Below, piece by piece: positions 6,707 through 16,100 of a stretch of DNA of 64,000 nt. The number at the start of each line of letters is the position of its first letter. The stretch's first letter is position 1. The DNA lies in contig NZ_CP062221.1 in the NCBI RefSeq assembly GCF_021590045.1, positions 2,170,001-2,234,000 on the forward strand, in the 5' to 3' direction. The DNA is from Cellulomonas palmilytica. GTDB taxonomy: Bacteria; Actinomycetota; Actinomycetes; Actinomycetales; Cellulomonadaceae. Below the pieces are notes generated by a model. That model saw nothing but the letters and a program-made list of their open reading frames with translations. It was not told the DNA's origin and ran no database searches. The translations under genes were made by a program, and so were the position numbers.

Positions 6707-9108
6707 CCCTCGCGCGAGCACTGACCGGTTCGTCGCCCGCGGCGCTGCTCGCCGAGACCGACGACGCCGTGGGGCTCGTCTCGCTCGTCATCGCCGCGAT
6801 CGCGGTGGTCGCGCTCGTCTGGGTGCTCGTGCTGCTCGCCCGCCAGCGCCGTGAGGTGCACCGCGCGAACGACCTGCTCGACCTGTCGCGCGAGCTGCGG
6901 CACCGGTACGACGCGCTGCAGGCGGTCACCAAGGAGGGCGTGCTCGTCGTCTCGCTGTCCGGCACGGTGCTCGACATCTCCGAGCGCGCCGCGACGATCC
7001 TCGGCGTGGAGCCGGAGGCCGCGGTCGGGCGCCACCTCACGGACCTCGCGGTCGTGCTGGTCAACGAGCAGGGGTTGGCGATGAACCCCGCTGCGGTGCT
7101 CGGGTACCGCACGGGACGCGCGGGGTACACGGTCGACTCGCAGCTCGTCGGCGTCGCGGTCGCGAGCCCCACGGGGACGCAGGCGCGCATGGTGCAGGTC
7201 GCGAGCCAGCTCGTCGCCGCGGCTGACGGCGACGCGCCGGCGGTGCTCACGACGCTCGTCGACGTCACGGGCTCGCGGCAGGTCGAGGCGGCGCTGTCGC
7301 GCTCGGAGACGCAGTTCCGGGTCGCGATGGAGAACGCACCGATCGGCATGGCGCTCGTCGACCTCGACTGGCACGTCGTCGAGGCCAACGCGGCGCTCGC
7401 GGAGCTGCTGGGCACGACGGTCGACGCGCTGCGCGGCTACCCCATGGAGGCGCTCGGGACGCCGGAGTCGCGCGCGAGCGAGCGCCTCGAGGTGGACCGG
7501 CTGCTCGGCGGCGGGCAGCACCGGTTCTCGGTCGAGAAGCGCTACCAGCGCGCGGACGGCCACCTCGTGTGGGTCGTGCTCGACGCGGCGCTCGTGCGCT
7601 CGCCCACGGGCGAGCCGGACCACTTCGTCGTGCAGGTCCGCGACTCGACCGAGTCCAAGCTCCAGGCGGAGATGCTCACGCACCGCGCGATGCACGACCC
7701 GCTCACGGGCCTCGCGAACCGCACGCTGCTGCAGGAGGTCCTGCAGTCGGTGCTCGAGCAGCCGGGCGTGGTCGACCGCGTCGCGGTGCTCGCCTGCGAC
7801 CTCGACGGGTTCAAGGAGATCAACGACCGGTACGGGCACGCGGCGGGCGACGAGGTCCTTGTGCACGTCGCCGGCGTGCTGCGGGCGGCCACGGCGCGGC
7901 GTGGGACGGTCGCGCGCCTGGGCGGCGACGAGTTCGTCGTCGTGGTGCAGGACATCGACGGGCCGCGGGCCGTGTTCGAGGTGGCCGCCGCGATCCACGC
8001 CGGCCTCGCGGAGCCCGTGCGCGTCGCGCGCCGCCGCATGCAGGTGGCCGCGAGCATCGGTATCGCCCTCGCGGACCCGGACACCGTGCAGGGCGGCGCG
8101 CCCGGGCTCCTCGCGGCCGCGGACTCCGCGCTGTACCGCGCCAAGGCCGCGGGTCGCGGGCGCACCGAGGTCTACGACCACTCGATGGACCGGTCCTCGA
8201 GCGTCGACCTGCTGCGCGAGCTGACCGAGGCGCTCGAGGACGACGAGCTCGTCGTGCACTACCAGCCGATCGTCGACCTCGCGGACGGGCGCGTCGTCGG
8301 GTACGAGGCCCTGGTGCGCTGGCAGCACCCGTACCGGGGGCTGCTGCTGCCGTCCGCGTTCCTGTCGCTCGCGCAGGAGGCGGGGCTTGCGGTGCCGCTC
8401 GGGCAGCTCGTCGCGACGAAGGTCTGCGAGTTCGTCGCGTCCGCGCCGGACCGCACCACGTGGGTGTCCGTCAACGTGTCCGCGGACCAGCTCGGTGACG
8501 GGGAGTTCGCCACGACGCTGCTCGCGGAGATCTCGCGGCACCGGCTCATGGCGGGGCGCATCGTCGTCGAGCTCACGGAGTCCTCGCTGGTGGCGTCCGG
8601 GACGCGCATCCGCCACGAGCTCACGCAGCTGTCCGCCGCGGGCGTGCCCATCCTGCTCGACGACTTCGGGACCGGCGTCTCGCCGCTGTCCTACCTGCGC
8701 GACCTGCCGGTCGCGGGCGTGAAGCTCGACATGTCGTTCACGTCGGGCATCCCCGACGACCCCACCGCAGGCAAGGTGGTCCGCGCGCTCGGGGCGCTCG
8801 CGCGCGAGCTCGCGATGGTCACGATCGCCGAGGGCATCGAGCACGCCGAGCAGGCCGAGTACCTGCACCGCAACGGTTGGCGGTACGGGCAGGGCTGGCT
8901 CTACGGGGGAGCGCAGCCGGCCCCCGGCTCGCCGGAGGCCGCGGCCACGGTGCCGTTGCCCGGGGTCGTGCGTCGGCCCGACCCGGCGGCCCGCCCCACA
9001 CCTGTCGCGCCGCCGCTCGCCGGGATGGCTGCGCCGCACCGGCCGGCGCAGCCCCACGGCGCGCGCCCGCACCCTGGCCCCGCGACGTCACCGACCGAGC
9101 ACGCCTGA
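6703..9108 (+). CDS. PAS-GGDEF-EAL cyclic-di-GMP turnover protein, membrane anchored
   Basis: GTG start overlapping the ftsK stop. 801 residues: one membrane helix at about 25-47, two PAS domains (about 65-185 and 200-315), GGDEF and EAL. The GGDEF signature (residues 407-411) is intact, so diguanylate cyclase activity is expected; no RxxD inhibitory site is seen just upstream. The EAL domain has EAL at 535-537, ELTE, DDFGTG, AEGIE and GQGWLYG, so the phosphodiesterase half also looks complete. Such dual proteins are steered by their sensor domains. About 60 proline/alanine-rich residues follow at the C terminus. Placement directly behind ftsK is notable; which activity dominates cannot be read from sequence. 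Confidence 0.93.
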   Translation: MTLARALTGSSPAALLAETDDAVGLVSLVIAAIAVVALVWVLVLLARQRREVHRANDLLDLSRELRHRYDALQAVTKEGVLVVSLSGTVLDISERAATILGVEPEAAVGRHLTDLAVVLVNEQGLAMNPAAVLGYRTGRAGYTVDSQLVGVAVASPTGTQARMVQVASQLVAAADGDAPAVLTTLVDVTGSRQVEAALSRSETQFRVAMENAPIGMALVDLDWHVVEANAALAELLGTTVDALRGYPMEALGTPESRASERLEVDRLLGGGQHRFSVEKRYQRADGHLVWVVLDAALVRSPTGEPDHFVVQVRDSTESKLQAEMLTHRAMHDPLTGLANRTLLQEVLQSVLEQPGVVDRVAVLACDLDGFKEINDRYGHAAGDEVLVHVAGVLRAATARRGTVARLGGDEFVVVVQDIDGPRAVFEVAAAIHAGLAEPVRVARRRMQVAASIGIALADPDTVQGGAPGLLAAADSALYRAKAAGRGRTEVYDHSMDRSSSVDLLRELTEALEDDELVVHYQPIVDLADGRVVGYEALVRWQHPYRGLLLPSAFLSLAQEAGLAVPLGQLVATKVCEFVASAPDRTTWVSVNVSADQLGDGEFATTLLAEISRHRLMAGRIVVELTESSLVASGTRIRHELTQLSAAGVPILLDDFGTGVSPLSYLRDLPVAGVKLDMSFTSGIPDDPTAGKVVRALGALARELAMVTIAEGIEHAEQAEYLHRNGWRYGQGWLYGGAQPAPGSPEAAATVPLPGVVRRPDPAARPTPVAPPLAGMAAPHRPAQPHGARPHPGPATSPTEHA

Positions 9109-9114
9109 CCCGCG

Positions 9115-10425
9115 TCAGGTCGGCCGACGCACCACCACGGGGGCGTCGCCGGTCGGCGTCACGGGTGCGGTGCGCTGCGGCGCCTGGTTCCCGGCCGCCT
9201 CGGTGACCCGCTCGAGTCGCGCGGCGACCTCGCCGGCCGACAGCGTCGCCGTCCCGTCGGGGATGTCGGCCAGCGCGTGCACGCGGTGCCCGCTCGTGCG
9301 GTCGACCGTCACCGCGGTCCACTCGACGCCCGTGACGCGCACCGGTCCGGCCCGGCGGCCCTCGGCGCCGAACGCTCCGGGACTTCGCACGTGCGCCGTG
9401 AGGAGCAGGCCCGAGTCGGTCTTCGGGGAGCAGCACGCGCCGTCCTGGTTCGACAGGTAGTTGCCCAGGCCGTACGCGACCCACATGCCCGAGCCGTCCG
9501 GGCCGCCGTCGAGCCGCACGACGGGCTGCGGCACGTGCGCGTGGTGCCCGATGTACAGGTCGATCTCGCCGGAGTCCGCGAGCTGCTGCGCGATCTCCTG
9601 CTGCTCCGCGGTGGGCGCGGTCTGGTACTCGACGCAGCAGTGCACGCTCGCGACGACGAGGTCCGCGCCCGCCGCGCGTGCGTCCTTCGCCTGCGCGATC
9701 ATCGTCGGCACGTCGATGAGCGTGACTGACCACGGCTTGTCCGCGTCGACCGGCATGCCGTTGGTGCCGTACGTCGCGGCGACGTGCGCGACCGTGATCA
9801 GCTGGCCCGCGCGCTCGAGCGTGTACACCTGCGGTGCGGCCGCCTCGGCCTGCGTGCGCGCGGTGCCCACGTGCCCGAGCCCCGCCGCGTCGAGCGCGTC
9901 GAGCGTGGCGCTCACGCCCGCGAAGCCGCGGTCCACCGAGTGGTTCGACGCGGTCGAGCAGCCGTCCCAGCCCTGCGCGGCGAGCCCCGCGACGACCTCG
10001 ACGGGCGCGCCGAAGATCGGGTACCCGCTCGGCTTGGTGCCCGGCGGGGCGACGGGCACCTCGAGGTGGCACAGCGCGAGGTCCGCCGCCTGCACCCACG
10101 GCGTGAGCGGTGCGAGCAGCGGCTCGAAGTCGACCGTGCCGCCGGTCGTCGCGGACCTCACGACCGGCTGGTGGGGGAGCACGTCGCCGGTCGCGACGAT
10201 CGTGAACTCGGCGTCCGGGTCGGGCGTGGGCGACGGCGTCGGCGTGGGGCTCGGCGTCGCGGCGGTCGTCGTCGCGACGACCTGCGCGCCGTCCCCGGAG
10301 GAGGCCGACCCCTCCCAGGGGCGCAGCGCCGCCGCGGCGGCACCGACGCAGGACACGACGAGCACGAGCGTGGCGAGCGCCACGGGCAGCGAGGACCGTC
10401 GGGGGCGTCGGGCGTGGCGGGTCAC
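9115..10425 (-). CDS. CapA-family metallophosphatase, exported
   Basis: 436 residues from a GTG seven bases after TAGGGT. An N-terminal hydrophobic segment (about residues 13-36) acts as signal or anchor, then a Thr/Pro/Ser linker (ATPSPTPTPSPTPDPD), then the CapA/PgsA catalytic domain. Metal-site motifs are visible: VATGDVLPH, ALCHLEVPV, TASNHSVDRG, VASVHCCVEY and YIGHHAHVPQPV. The family is named after poly-gamma-glutamate capsule synthesis, but most actinobacterial members stand alone and are of unknown substrate; no pgsB/C homologues are nearby. The last 50 residues form a separate tail. It converges on the GGDEF-EAL gene, with 6 nt between stops. Confidence 0.88.
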   Translation of the reverse strand: MTRHARRPRRSSLPVALATLVLVVSCVGAAAAALRPWEGSASSGDGAQVVATTTAATPSPTPTPSPTPDPDAEFTIVATGDVLPHQPVVRSATTGGTVDFEPLLAPLTPWVQAADLALCHLEVPVAPPGTKPSGYPIFGAPVEVVAGLAAQGWDGCSTASNHSVDRGFAGVSATLDALDAAGLGHVGTARTQAEAAAPQVYTLERAGQLITVAHVAATYGTNGMPVDADKPWSVTLIDVPTMIAQAKDARAAGADLVVASVHCCVEYQTAPTAEQQEIAQQLADSGEIDLYIGHHAHVPQPVVRLDGGPDGSGMWVAYGLGNYLSNQDGACCSPKTDSGLLLTAHVRSPGAFGAEGRRAGPVRVTGVEWTAVTVDRTSGHRVHALADIPDGTATLSAGEVAARLERVTEAAGNQAPQRTAPVTPTGDAPVVVRRPT

Positions 10426-10432
10426 ACGCGGG

Positions 10433-10438
10433 ACCCTA
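10433..10438 (-). promoter_or_regulatory. -10 element TAGGGT of the capA-like gene
   Basis: TAGGGT on the minus strand, 7 nt before the GTG; no Shine-Dalgarno sequence. Leaderless configuration. Confidence 0.5.
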
Positions 10439-10544
10439 GCCGCCGTCGCGGTGGGTCCGTGACCTCGCGCGCGCGTGCCGCGGCGAGTCCACCCGGTCGC
10501 CGCGCCACGCGTCGCCGGTGACCGGGCGAGGCGCGCCGACGACC

Positions 10545-10550
10545 TAGGCT
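10545..10550 (+). promoter_or_regulatory. -10 element TAGGCT of pgsA
   Basis: TAGGCT followed by 7 nt and then the GTG start, without a ribosome-binding site. Leaderless configuration. Confidence 0.5.
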
Positions 10551-10557
10551 GTCCGGC

Positions 10558-11145
10558 GTGAGTCCCGCACCGCAGCCGACGTGGAACCTCGCGAACGTGC
10601 TGACGGTCGCGCGCGTCCTGCTCGTGCCCGTGTTCGTCTGGGCGCTGCTCGCCGAGGGCGGCGAGAGCGTCGGGTACCGGCTGCTCGCGGCCGGCGTGTT
10701 CGCGGTCGCCGCCGTGACCGACCGGATCGACGGCTGGTACGCGCGTCGCACCGGGCAGGTCACCGACTTCGGCAAGCTCCTCGACCCCATCGCCGACAAG
10801 CTGCTCATCGGCGCGGCGCTCGTCGTGCTGTCCGCGCTCGGCGAGCTGCCGTGGTGGGTCACGGTCGTGATCCTCGTGCGCGAGCTCGGGATCACCGTCA
10901 TGCGGTTCTTCCTGCTGCGGTACGTGGTGCTGCCGGCCTCGCGCGGCGGCAAGCTCAAGACGGTGCTGCAGTCGTTCGCGATCGGGCTGTACGTCCTGCC
11001 GCTGTTCGCGATGCCGGACGCCGTCGAGGTGGTCGCCGCGGTCGTCATGGCCGCGGCGCTCGTCGTGACCGTCGTGACCGGGCTCGACTACGTGCGTGCC
11101 GCGGTGCGCATCCGGCGTGCGGCGCCCGTCCCGCCGGGGATCTGA
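10558..11145 (+). CDS. pgsA: CDP-diacylglycerol-glycerol-3-phosphate 3-phosphatidyltransferase
   Basis: 195 residues with four to six membrane helices. The enzyme makes phosphatidylglycerophosphate, the first committed step toward phosphatidylglycerol and cardiolipin. The CDP-alcohol phosphotransferase signature is visible as DRIDGWYAR followed by TDFGKLLDPIADK, which carries the catalytic aspartates. Length is normal. It starts a short same-strand run with pncC and clgR; pgsA next to clgR is a conserved actinobacterial order (pgsA3 and Rv2745c in M. tuberculosis). Confidence 0.95.
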   Translation: MSPAPQPTWNLANVLTVARVLLVPVFVWALLAEGGESVGYRLLAAGVFAVAAVTDRIDGWYARRTGQVTDFGKLLDPIADKLLIGAALVVLSALGELPWWVTVVILVRELGITVMRFFLLRYVVLPASRGGKLKTVLQSFAIGLYVLPLFAMPDAVEVVAAVVMAAALVVTVVTGLDYVRAAVRIRRAAPVPPGI

Positions 11146-11146
11146 C

Positions 11147-11629
11147 GTGCCCGCGGCCGAGGCGCTGCGCGCGCTGACGACGCACGGCTGGACCCTCGCG
11201 GTCGCCGAGTCCCTCACGGGCGGGCTGCTGAGCGCGCGTGTCGTCGACGTGCCGGGCGCGTCGGCCGTGCACCGCGGGGCGGTCGTGGCGTACGCGACCG
11301 ACCTCAAGGGGTCGCTGCTGGGCGTCCCGACAGCGCTGCTCGACGCGGTCGGCGCGGTCGACCCGGACGTCGCGCTGCACATGGCCGAGGGGGTGCGCCG
11401 GCGGTTGGGTGCGGACGTGGGCGTCGCGACGACCGGCGTCGCCGGGCCCGACCCGCAGGACGGGCACCCGCCGGGGACCGTGCACGTCGCCGTGGTGACG
11501 CCGCTGCGGCGCGAGGTCCGCTCGCTGCGGGTCGCGGGCGACCGCGCGCAGGTGCGCGAGCGCAGCGTCGAGGCGGCGTTGCGGCTCGTCGTCGCGCTCG
11601 TCGAGGGCGACGACCCCGCAGCCGGGTGA
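11147..11629 (+). CDS. pncC: CinA C-terminal-type nicotinamide-nucleotide amidohydrolase
   Basis: 160 residues, the stand-alone C-terminal half of CinA; the N-terminal molybdopterin-binding-like domain is absent, as usual for PncC. The enzyme deamidates nicotinamide mononucleotide in NAD recycling. Motifs include AVAESLTGG near the N terminus and TTGVAGPDPQDG followed by PPGTVHVAV. The GTG start lies one base after the pgsA stop, so the two are cotranscribed and probably coupled. The gene name competence/damage-inducible protein is often attached to this family but says little about its role here. Confidence 0.92.
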   Translation: MPAAEALRALTTHGWTLAVAESLTGGLLSARVVDVPGASAVHRGAVVAYATDLKGSLLGVPTALLDAVGAVDPDVALHMAEGVRRRLGADVGVATTGVAGPDPQDGHPPGTVHVAVVTPLRREVRSLRVAGDRAQVRERSVEAALRLVVALVEGDDPAAG

Positions 11630-11666
11630 ATCCTCGCGCGCGTCGCGACGTGCCCCGCCGCCGTCG

Positions 11667-11692
11667 GGAACACGGGGACCTGGTCCGACGTT
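11667..11692 (+). promoter_or_regulatory. ECF-sigma-type promoter GGAAC-N18-GTT upstream of clgR
   Basis: GGAAC at 11667-11671 (within GGGAAC), then exactly 18 nt, then GTT at 11690-11692 (within CGTT). This matches the consensus used by SigR/SigH/SigE-type stress sigma factors. Transcription would begin near 11699, leaving a leader of about 180 nt before clgR. In mycobacteria clgR is known to be driven by SigE, so the match is biologically sensible. Confidence 0.6.
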
Positions 11693-11878
11693 GGACGAGG
11701 CGTGATGAACACTCGCCCCCCGGCACGGCGTCGTCCCGCGCGTGTCAGCGGGGCACGGTACGGTGACAGGGTGTCGGTCGACAGGCTGCCGGCACGCGAG
11801 GGTGGACGAGAGGCGGCTCACGGGTTGTCCCGTGCGGTCGGTCCTCGGGTGACGGACGAGACGAGAGGGGGAGCCCCG

Positions 11879-12220
11879 ATGATCGTGCTGCGTCGTGAGA
11901 TCGGCGACGTGCTGCGGGATGCGCGTCAGCGCCAGGGCCGGACCCTTCGTGAGGTCTCGTCGGCGGCGCGGGTCTCGCTGGGGTACCTGAGCGAGGTCGA
12001 GCGGGGGCAGAAGGAGGCGTCGTCCGAGCTGCTGCAGAGCATCTGCGCCGCTCTGGACGTCCCGATGTCCCTCGTCCTGCGCGAGGTGAGCGACCGTGTC
12101 GCGGTCGCCGAAGGCCTGCTCATCCCGGACACCGTTCCGGCGGAGCTGGCGGCGTCGATGGGCTGCACGGGCGAGGGCGGCTGGGCCCGTCCGCGTTCCG
12201 AGCTCGCCCCCATCGGCTGA
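11879..12220 (+). CDS. clgR: ClgR, Clp-protease gene regulator (Cro/C1-type HTH)
   Basis: 113 residues. The helix-turn-helix region is a near-textbook ClgR sequence: [20 protein letters not shown] and then [12 protein letters not shown], with [15 protein letters not shown] after it. ClgR activates clpP1P2/clpC and other proteolysis genes after stress. The ATG at 11879 is chosen because GAGAGGGGGAG precedes it and the family begins at the [12 protein letters not shown] position; a GTG at 11771 would add 36 residues of no family resemblance. The C terminus ends ELAPIG and lacks the two alanines that mark ClgR for Clp degradation in some relatives. The PspA-like 35-kDa antigen gene that follows clgR in mycobacteria is not here. 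Confidence 0.93.
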   Translation: MIVLRREIGDVLRDARQRQGRTLREVSSAARVSLGYLSEVERGQKEASSELLQSICAALDVPMSLVLREVSDRVAVAEGLLIPDTVPAELAASMGCTGEGGWARPRSELAPIG

Positions 12221-12327
12221 CGTCCCGCGCACCCGGCCCTGCTGGGTCGGGGCACGGGCACGCCCGTGCGTCGGTGCGACGGACGTGCGCGCGGTCGACG
12301 AGGACCGCGCCGCGCTGACGCGCCGGT

Positions 12328-13092
12328 TCACGACGCAGGGCGGGCCTGGCAGCGCGGGCAGAAGAAGACCGGCCGCTCCATCGGTGGGCGACGAGCCGGC
12401 GCGACGGCGATCGGTGTGCCGCACCGCGTGCACGGGCGCCGCAGCCGGCCGTGCACGCGCGAGTCGGGACGGCCCGAGAGCACCGAGCGCTGCATCAGGC
12501 GCCGCGCGACGACGTAGAGGCGCCCCGGCTCCTCGACCTGGTCGGCGGGCGTCCAGGGCCACAGCCGCAGAGCGAACAGCGACTCCGCGCAGAAGATCGT
12601 GCCGAGCCCCGCGGCGACCCGCTGGTCCAGCAGCACCTCGGCCGCGGGTGTGGGGCCCTGCGCGTGCCAGCGCCGGAGGATCTCGTCGAGGTCGAGCTCG
12701 TCGGCGAGGACGTCGGGCCCGAGGTGCGCGACCAGGCGCCGCTCGTCGCGCGTCGGCACCACGTCGAGCATCCCCAGGAGCCGGCCCAGCGCGGTCCACC
12801 GGTCCGTCGCGAGGACCGCGCGGATCTCCGTCGCGCGCGCCGCGGCGCGCGGCGTCCCCGTCGCGGCGACCCGCCACATGCCCTCCATGCGCAGGTGCGT
12901 GTGCAGCGTGCGCCCGTCGTCGAACCGCGTGAACAGGTGCTTGCCGTAGGGGCGCGTCCCGAGCACGGTCCGCCCGACGAGGTCCACGCCCGCGGCGGAC
13001 GGCCAGCGCAGCTCGGCGCGCACCAGGACCTGCCCGGCGAGCGCGTCGTCCAGCCGGGTCGCGGTGCGTCGCAGCACGTCACCCTCGGGCAT
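12328..13092 (-). CDS. Fpg/Nei-family DNA glycosylase (Nei2-like)
   Basis: 254 residues beginning MPEGD, with the catalytic Pro2 and Glu3 of the family. It removes oxidised bases and nicks the strand (base excision repair). Also visible are the conserved lysine region RPYGKHLFTRF, the helix-two-turn-helix (VAAGLGTIFCAESLF) and a C-terminal zinc finger with CTRCG and FFCPRC. The pattern resembles actinobacterial Nei2 more than Fpg/MutM. It lies 9 nt downstream of lhr on the same strand; nei next to lhr is also seen in M. tuberculosis (Rv3297/Rv3296), so a joint repair role is likely. Confidence 0.92.
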   Translation of the reverse strand: MPEGDVLRRTATRLDDALAGQVLVRAELRWPSAAGVDLVGRTVLGTRPYGKHLFTRFDDGRTLHTHLRMEGMWRVAATGTPRAAARATEIRAVLATDRWTALGRLLGMLDVVPTRDERRLVAHLGPDVLADELDLDEILRRWHAQGPTPAAEVLLDQRVAAGLGTIFCAESLFALRLWPWTPADQVEEPGRLYVVARRLMQRSVLSGRPDSRVHGRLRRPCTRCGTPIAVAPARRPPMERPVFFCPRCQARPAS

Positions 13093-13101
13093 CGTGCACC
13101 C

Positions 13102-16100
13102 TCACGACCCCAGCCGCAGGCCGCGCGGGGTCGTCGAGAACCCCGCCGCGACGAGCGCGCGGCCCACACCTGAGTGCGCGGCACCGTCCGCGAGCACCGC
13201 GGCGCCGTCGATGCGCGTGATCGTCAGACGGCCCGTGCGCGGCACCACGGCGGCCAGCCCGCGCGCGGCGGCGTCGAGCGCGTCCTCGTCGGCGGCGAAC
13301 GACAGGACCGTCCGGCCGCCACGCTCGACGTACAGCACGAGTGCGCCGTCGACGAGCACCACGAGCGAGCCCGCCTTGCGGCCCGGGCGGTGCCCCGCAC
13401 CCTCGGCGGCGCCCATGGGGTCGGGCCACGCGAGCGCGCCGCCGTACGGGTTGGCCGGGTCGGTCGCAGCGAGCACGACGACGAGCGCACCGGAGCGTCG
13501 AGCGGCGTCCCGCGACGCGCGCGCCGTGTCCCGTGCGGAGTCCCACGCGGGATCGGCTGTCCGGGCGCCCTCGGTGCGCTCGTCGGCGCGCTCCTGCGCG
13601 AGCTGGACGGTCGACGCGTCGGCCCGCAGCTGGTCGACCGCACCCGGCAGGGCGAACTGCGAGCCCCCGAGCCGCTCGACGAAGTACCCGCGACGCACCT
13701 GACCGCCGTGCTCGAGCGCGCCGAGCACCCGGTAGACGTCGCCGAACCGGGAGCCGATGCCCTCGAGCGGGGCCACGGCGCGCGTGAGGACGCCGTGCCG
13801 GTCGAGCAGCTGCGCGGCGAGCGCGTGGGCACGCAGCGTCGGGTCGCCCTCGCGGGCGGGCAGCAGCGACCAGCGTCCCGCCGCGCTGCCGTCGGCCCGC
13901 GGGCGCGCGACCGGCGCGCCGCCGAGGCCGCGCAGCCCGAGCCGGGGCCGCAGCGGGCGCCCACGCGGGGGCGCGCTGCGCGTGCGGTGAGCGGTGGTGC
14001 CCGAGCCGAGCCACGCGCGCAGCGGTGACAGCGAGTCGTTGGTGACCAGGCCCGCCCACACGAGGTCCCACAGCGCGGCCACGACGTCGCGCTCCGTGAC
14101 CAGGAGCGGCTCGGTGGTCGTGCCGCCGGCCTCGTCCGAGCGCTCGGCGCCCACCTGCTCGAGCCGGTCGCGCACGCGCGCCGTGAGCGCGCCGACGAAC
14201 CACGCGCCGCCGTCGCCCAGGGCGTCCAGCACCGCGACGTGCACCGCGCTCGTCGTCGCGACCTCGTCGTGGGGCGGGAGAGCCGCGAGCGTGAGGTCGG
14301 CGACAGCGGCGGGGTGCAGCGAGACCGTGCCGTCGTGCCCGGGCAGGGCCGCGTGCCCGGCCCACACGACCTCGCCCGCGGCCGTGAGCTCGTCGAGCAT
14401 CTCGGGTCGGTAGTCGACGACGCGAGCGGGCAGCACGAGCGACTCGAGCGCCGAGGCGGGCACCGCGAAGCCCGCGAGCTGCTCGACCACGCGCGCGACG
14501 CCGTCGACGCCGCGCAGCCCCGCCGCGCCGCCGCCGAGCGTGGGCGCGACCGACTGCCAGCGGGGGAGGAACACCCCGAGCGCGCGCGGGTCGACGGGCT
14601 CGACCTGCGAGCGGAGCGCGGCGAGCGAGCGCCGGCGCAGCGTGCGCAGGACGTTCGCGTCGCAGTACTCGTCGCCCGTGCCGCCCAGCTCGGTGGGGCG
14701 CAGGCGGCCACGCACGAGCACTCCCGCGTCCTCGAGGCGGCCCAGTGCCTGCTGCGCGACCGCGACGCCCCAGCCGTGGTGCGCGGCGAGCGCGGCGGCG
14801 GTGAACGGCCCGTGCGTCCGCGCGTACCGGCGCACGAGGTCGCCCACCGGGTCGGGGAGGACCTCGGTGAACGCCTCCGGGACGCCTACGGGCAACGCGA
14901 CGCCCAGCGCGTCGCGCAGCCGGCCCGCGTCCTCGACCGCCGCCCACTGCCGTGCGCGGTGCGGCGCGACGCCCGCGAGCCGGACCTCGATCAGGCGCCG
15001 GGCGTCCGCGAGCTCGGCGAGCCACGCGGGCACGTGGTCGTGGACCTCGGGGGCGGTGCGGGTCAGCAGGTCCGCGACCGGCAGGGGGCCGTGGCGGCGC
15101 ACCGTGTCCGCGAGCTGCTCGAGCGTCGTCGCCTGCCGGTCCGGCGCGCGGCCCGACAGCTCGGCCTCGGTGTCGAGGACGGCCTGCGGGTCGAGCAGGT
15201 CGGCGAGCTGGGACTCGCCGGACCGGCCGAGCAGCTCGGCCAGCAGGGTGGGGTCGAGCGTGAGCGCGGCCGCGCGGCGCTCGGCGAGTGGCGCGTCGCC
15301 GTCGTAGAGGAACTGCGCCGTGTAGCCCAAGAGCAGCGACTGCGCGAACGGCGAGGGTGAGCGCGTGGTGACCTCGACGACGCGCACGCGGCCCGCGGCG
15401 ACGCCGCGCATGAGCTCGGCGAGCGCGGCCGTGTCGAAGTCGTCCTGCAGGCACTCACGCGTCGCCTCGAGCAGGATCGGGAAGTCCGGGTACTGCGCCG
15501 CGACGGACAGCAGCTGCGCGGAGCGCTGCCGCTGCTGCCACAGCGGGCTGCGCCGGTCGGGGCGGCGGCGCGGCAGCAGGAGCGCACGACCGGCGGCCTC
15601 ACGGAACCGCGCGCCGAACATCGCGGACGACCCCAGCTGGGCGCGGACCTGCGCCACGACGTCGTCGGGGTCGACCAGCAGGTCCTCCAGGTCGAGGCCG
15701 GGCGCGTCGCCCCCGGGGTCCCGGCGCTCGTCCCACAGCGCGTCGAGCTCGGCGTCGAGCGTGTCCGGCAGCCGCAGGACGATCCCGTCGTCCGAGTGCA
15801 TCGCGGCCGCGTCGACGCCGTACCGCTCGCGCAGCCGTGCGCCCAGCACGACCGCCCACGGTGCGTGCACGCGCGCGCCGTACGGCGAGTGGATGACGAC
15901 GCGCCAGTCGCCCAGCTCGTCGCGGAACCGCTCGACGACGACCGCGACGTCGCTCGGCACCACCCCGGTCGCGGCGACCTGCTCGCGCACGTACGCGATC
16001 AGGTTGTCGGCCGCCCACGCGTCGAGCCCGGCGGCGGTCGCGGCGAGACGCGCGTCCTCGTCGTCCAGCGCGGCGAGCTCGCGCACCCACGCGCCCATCG

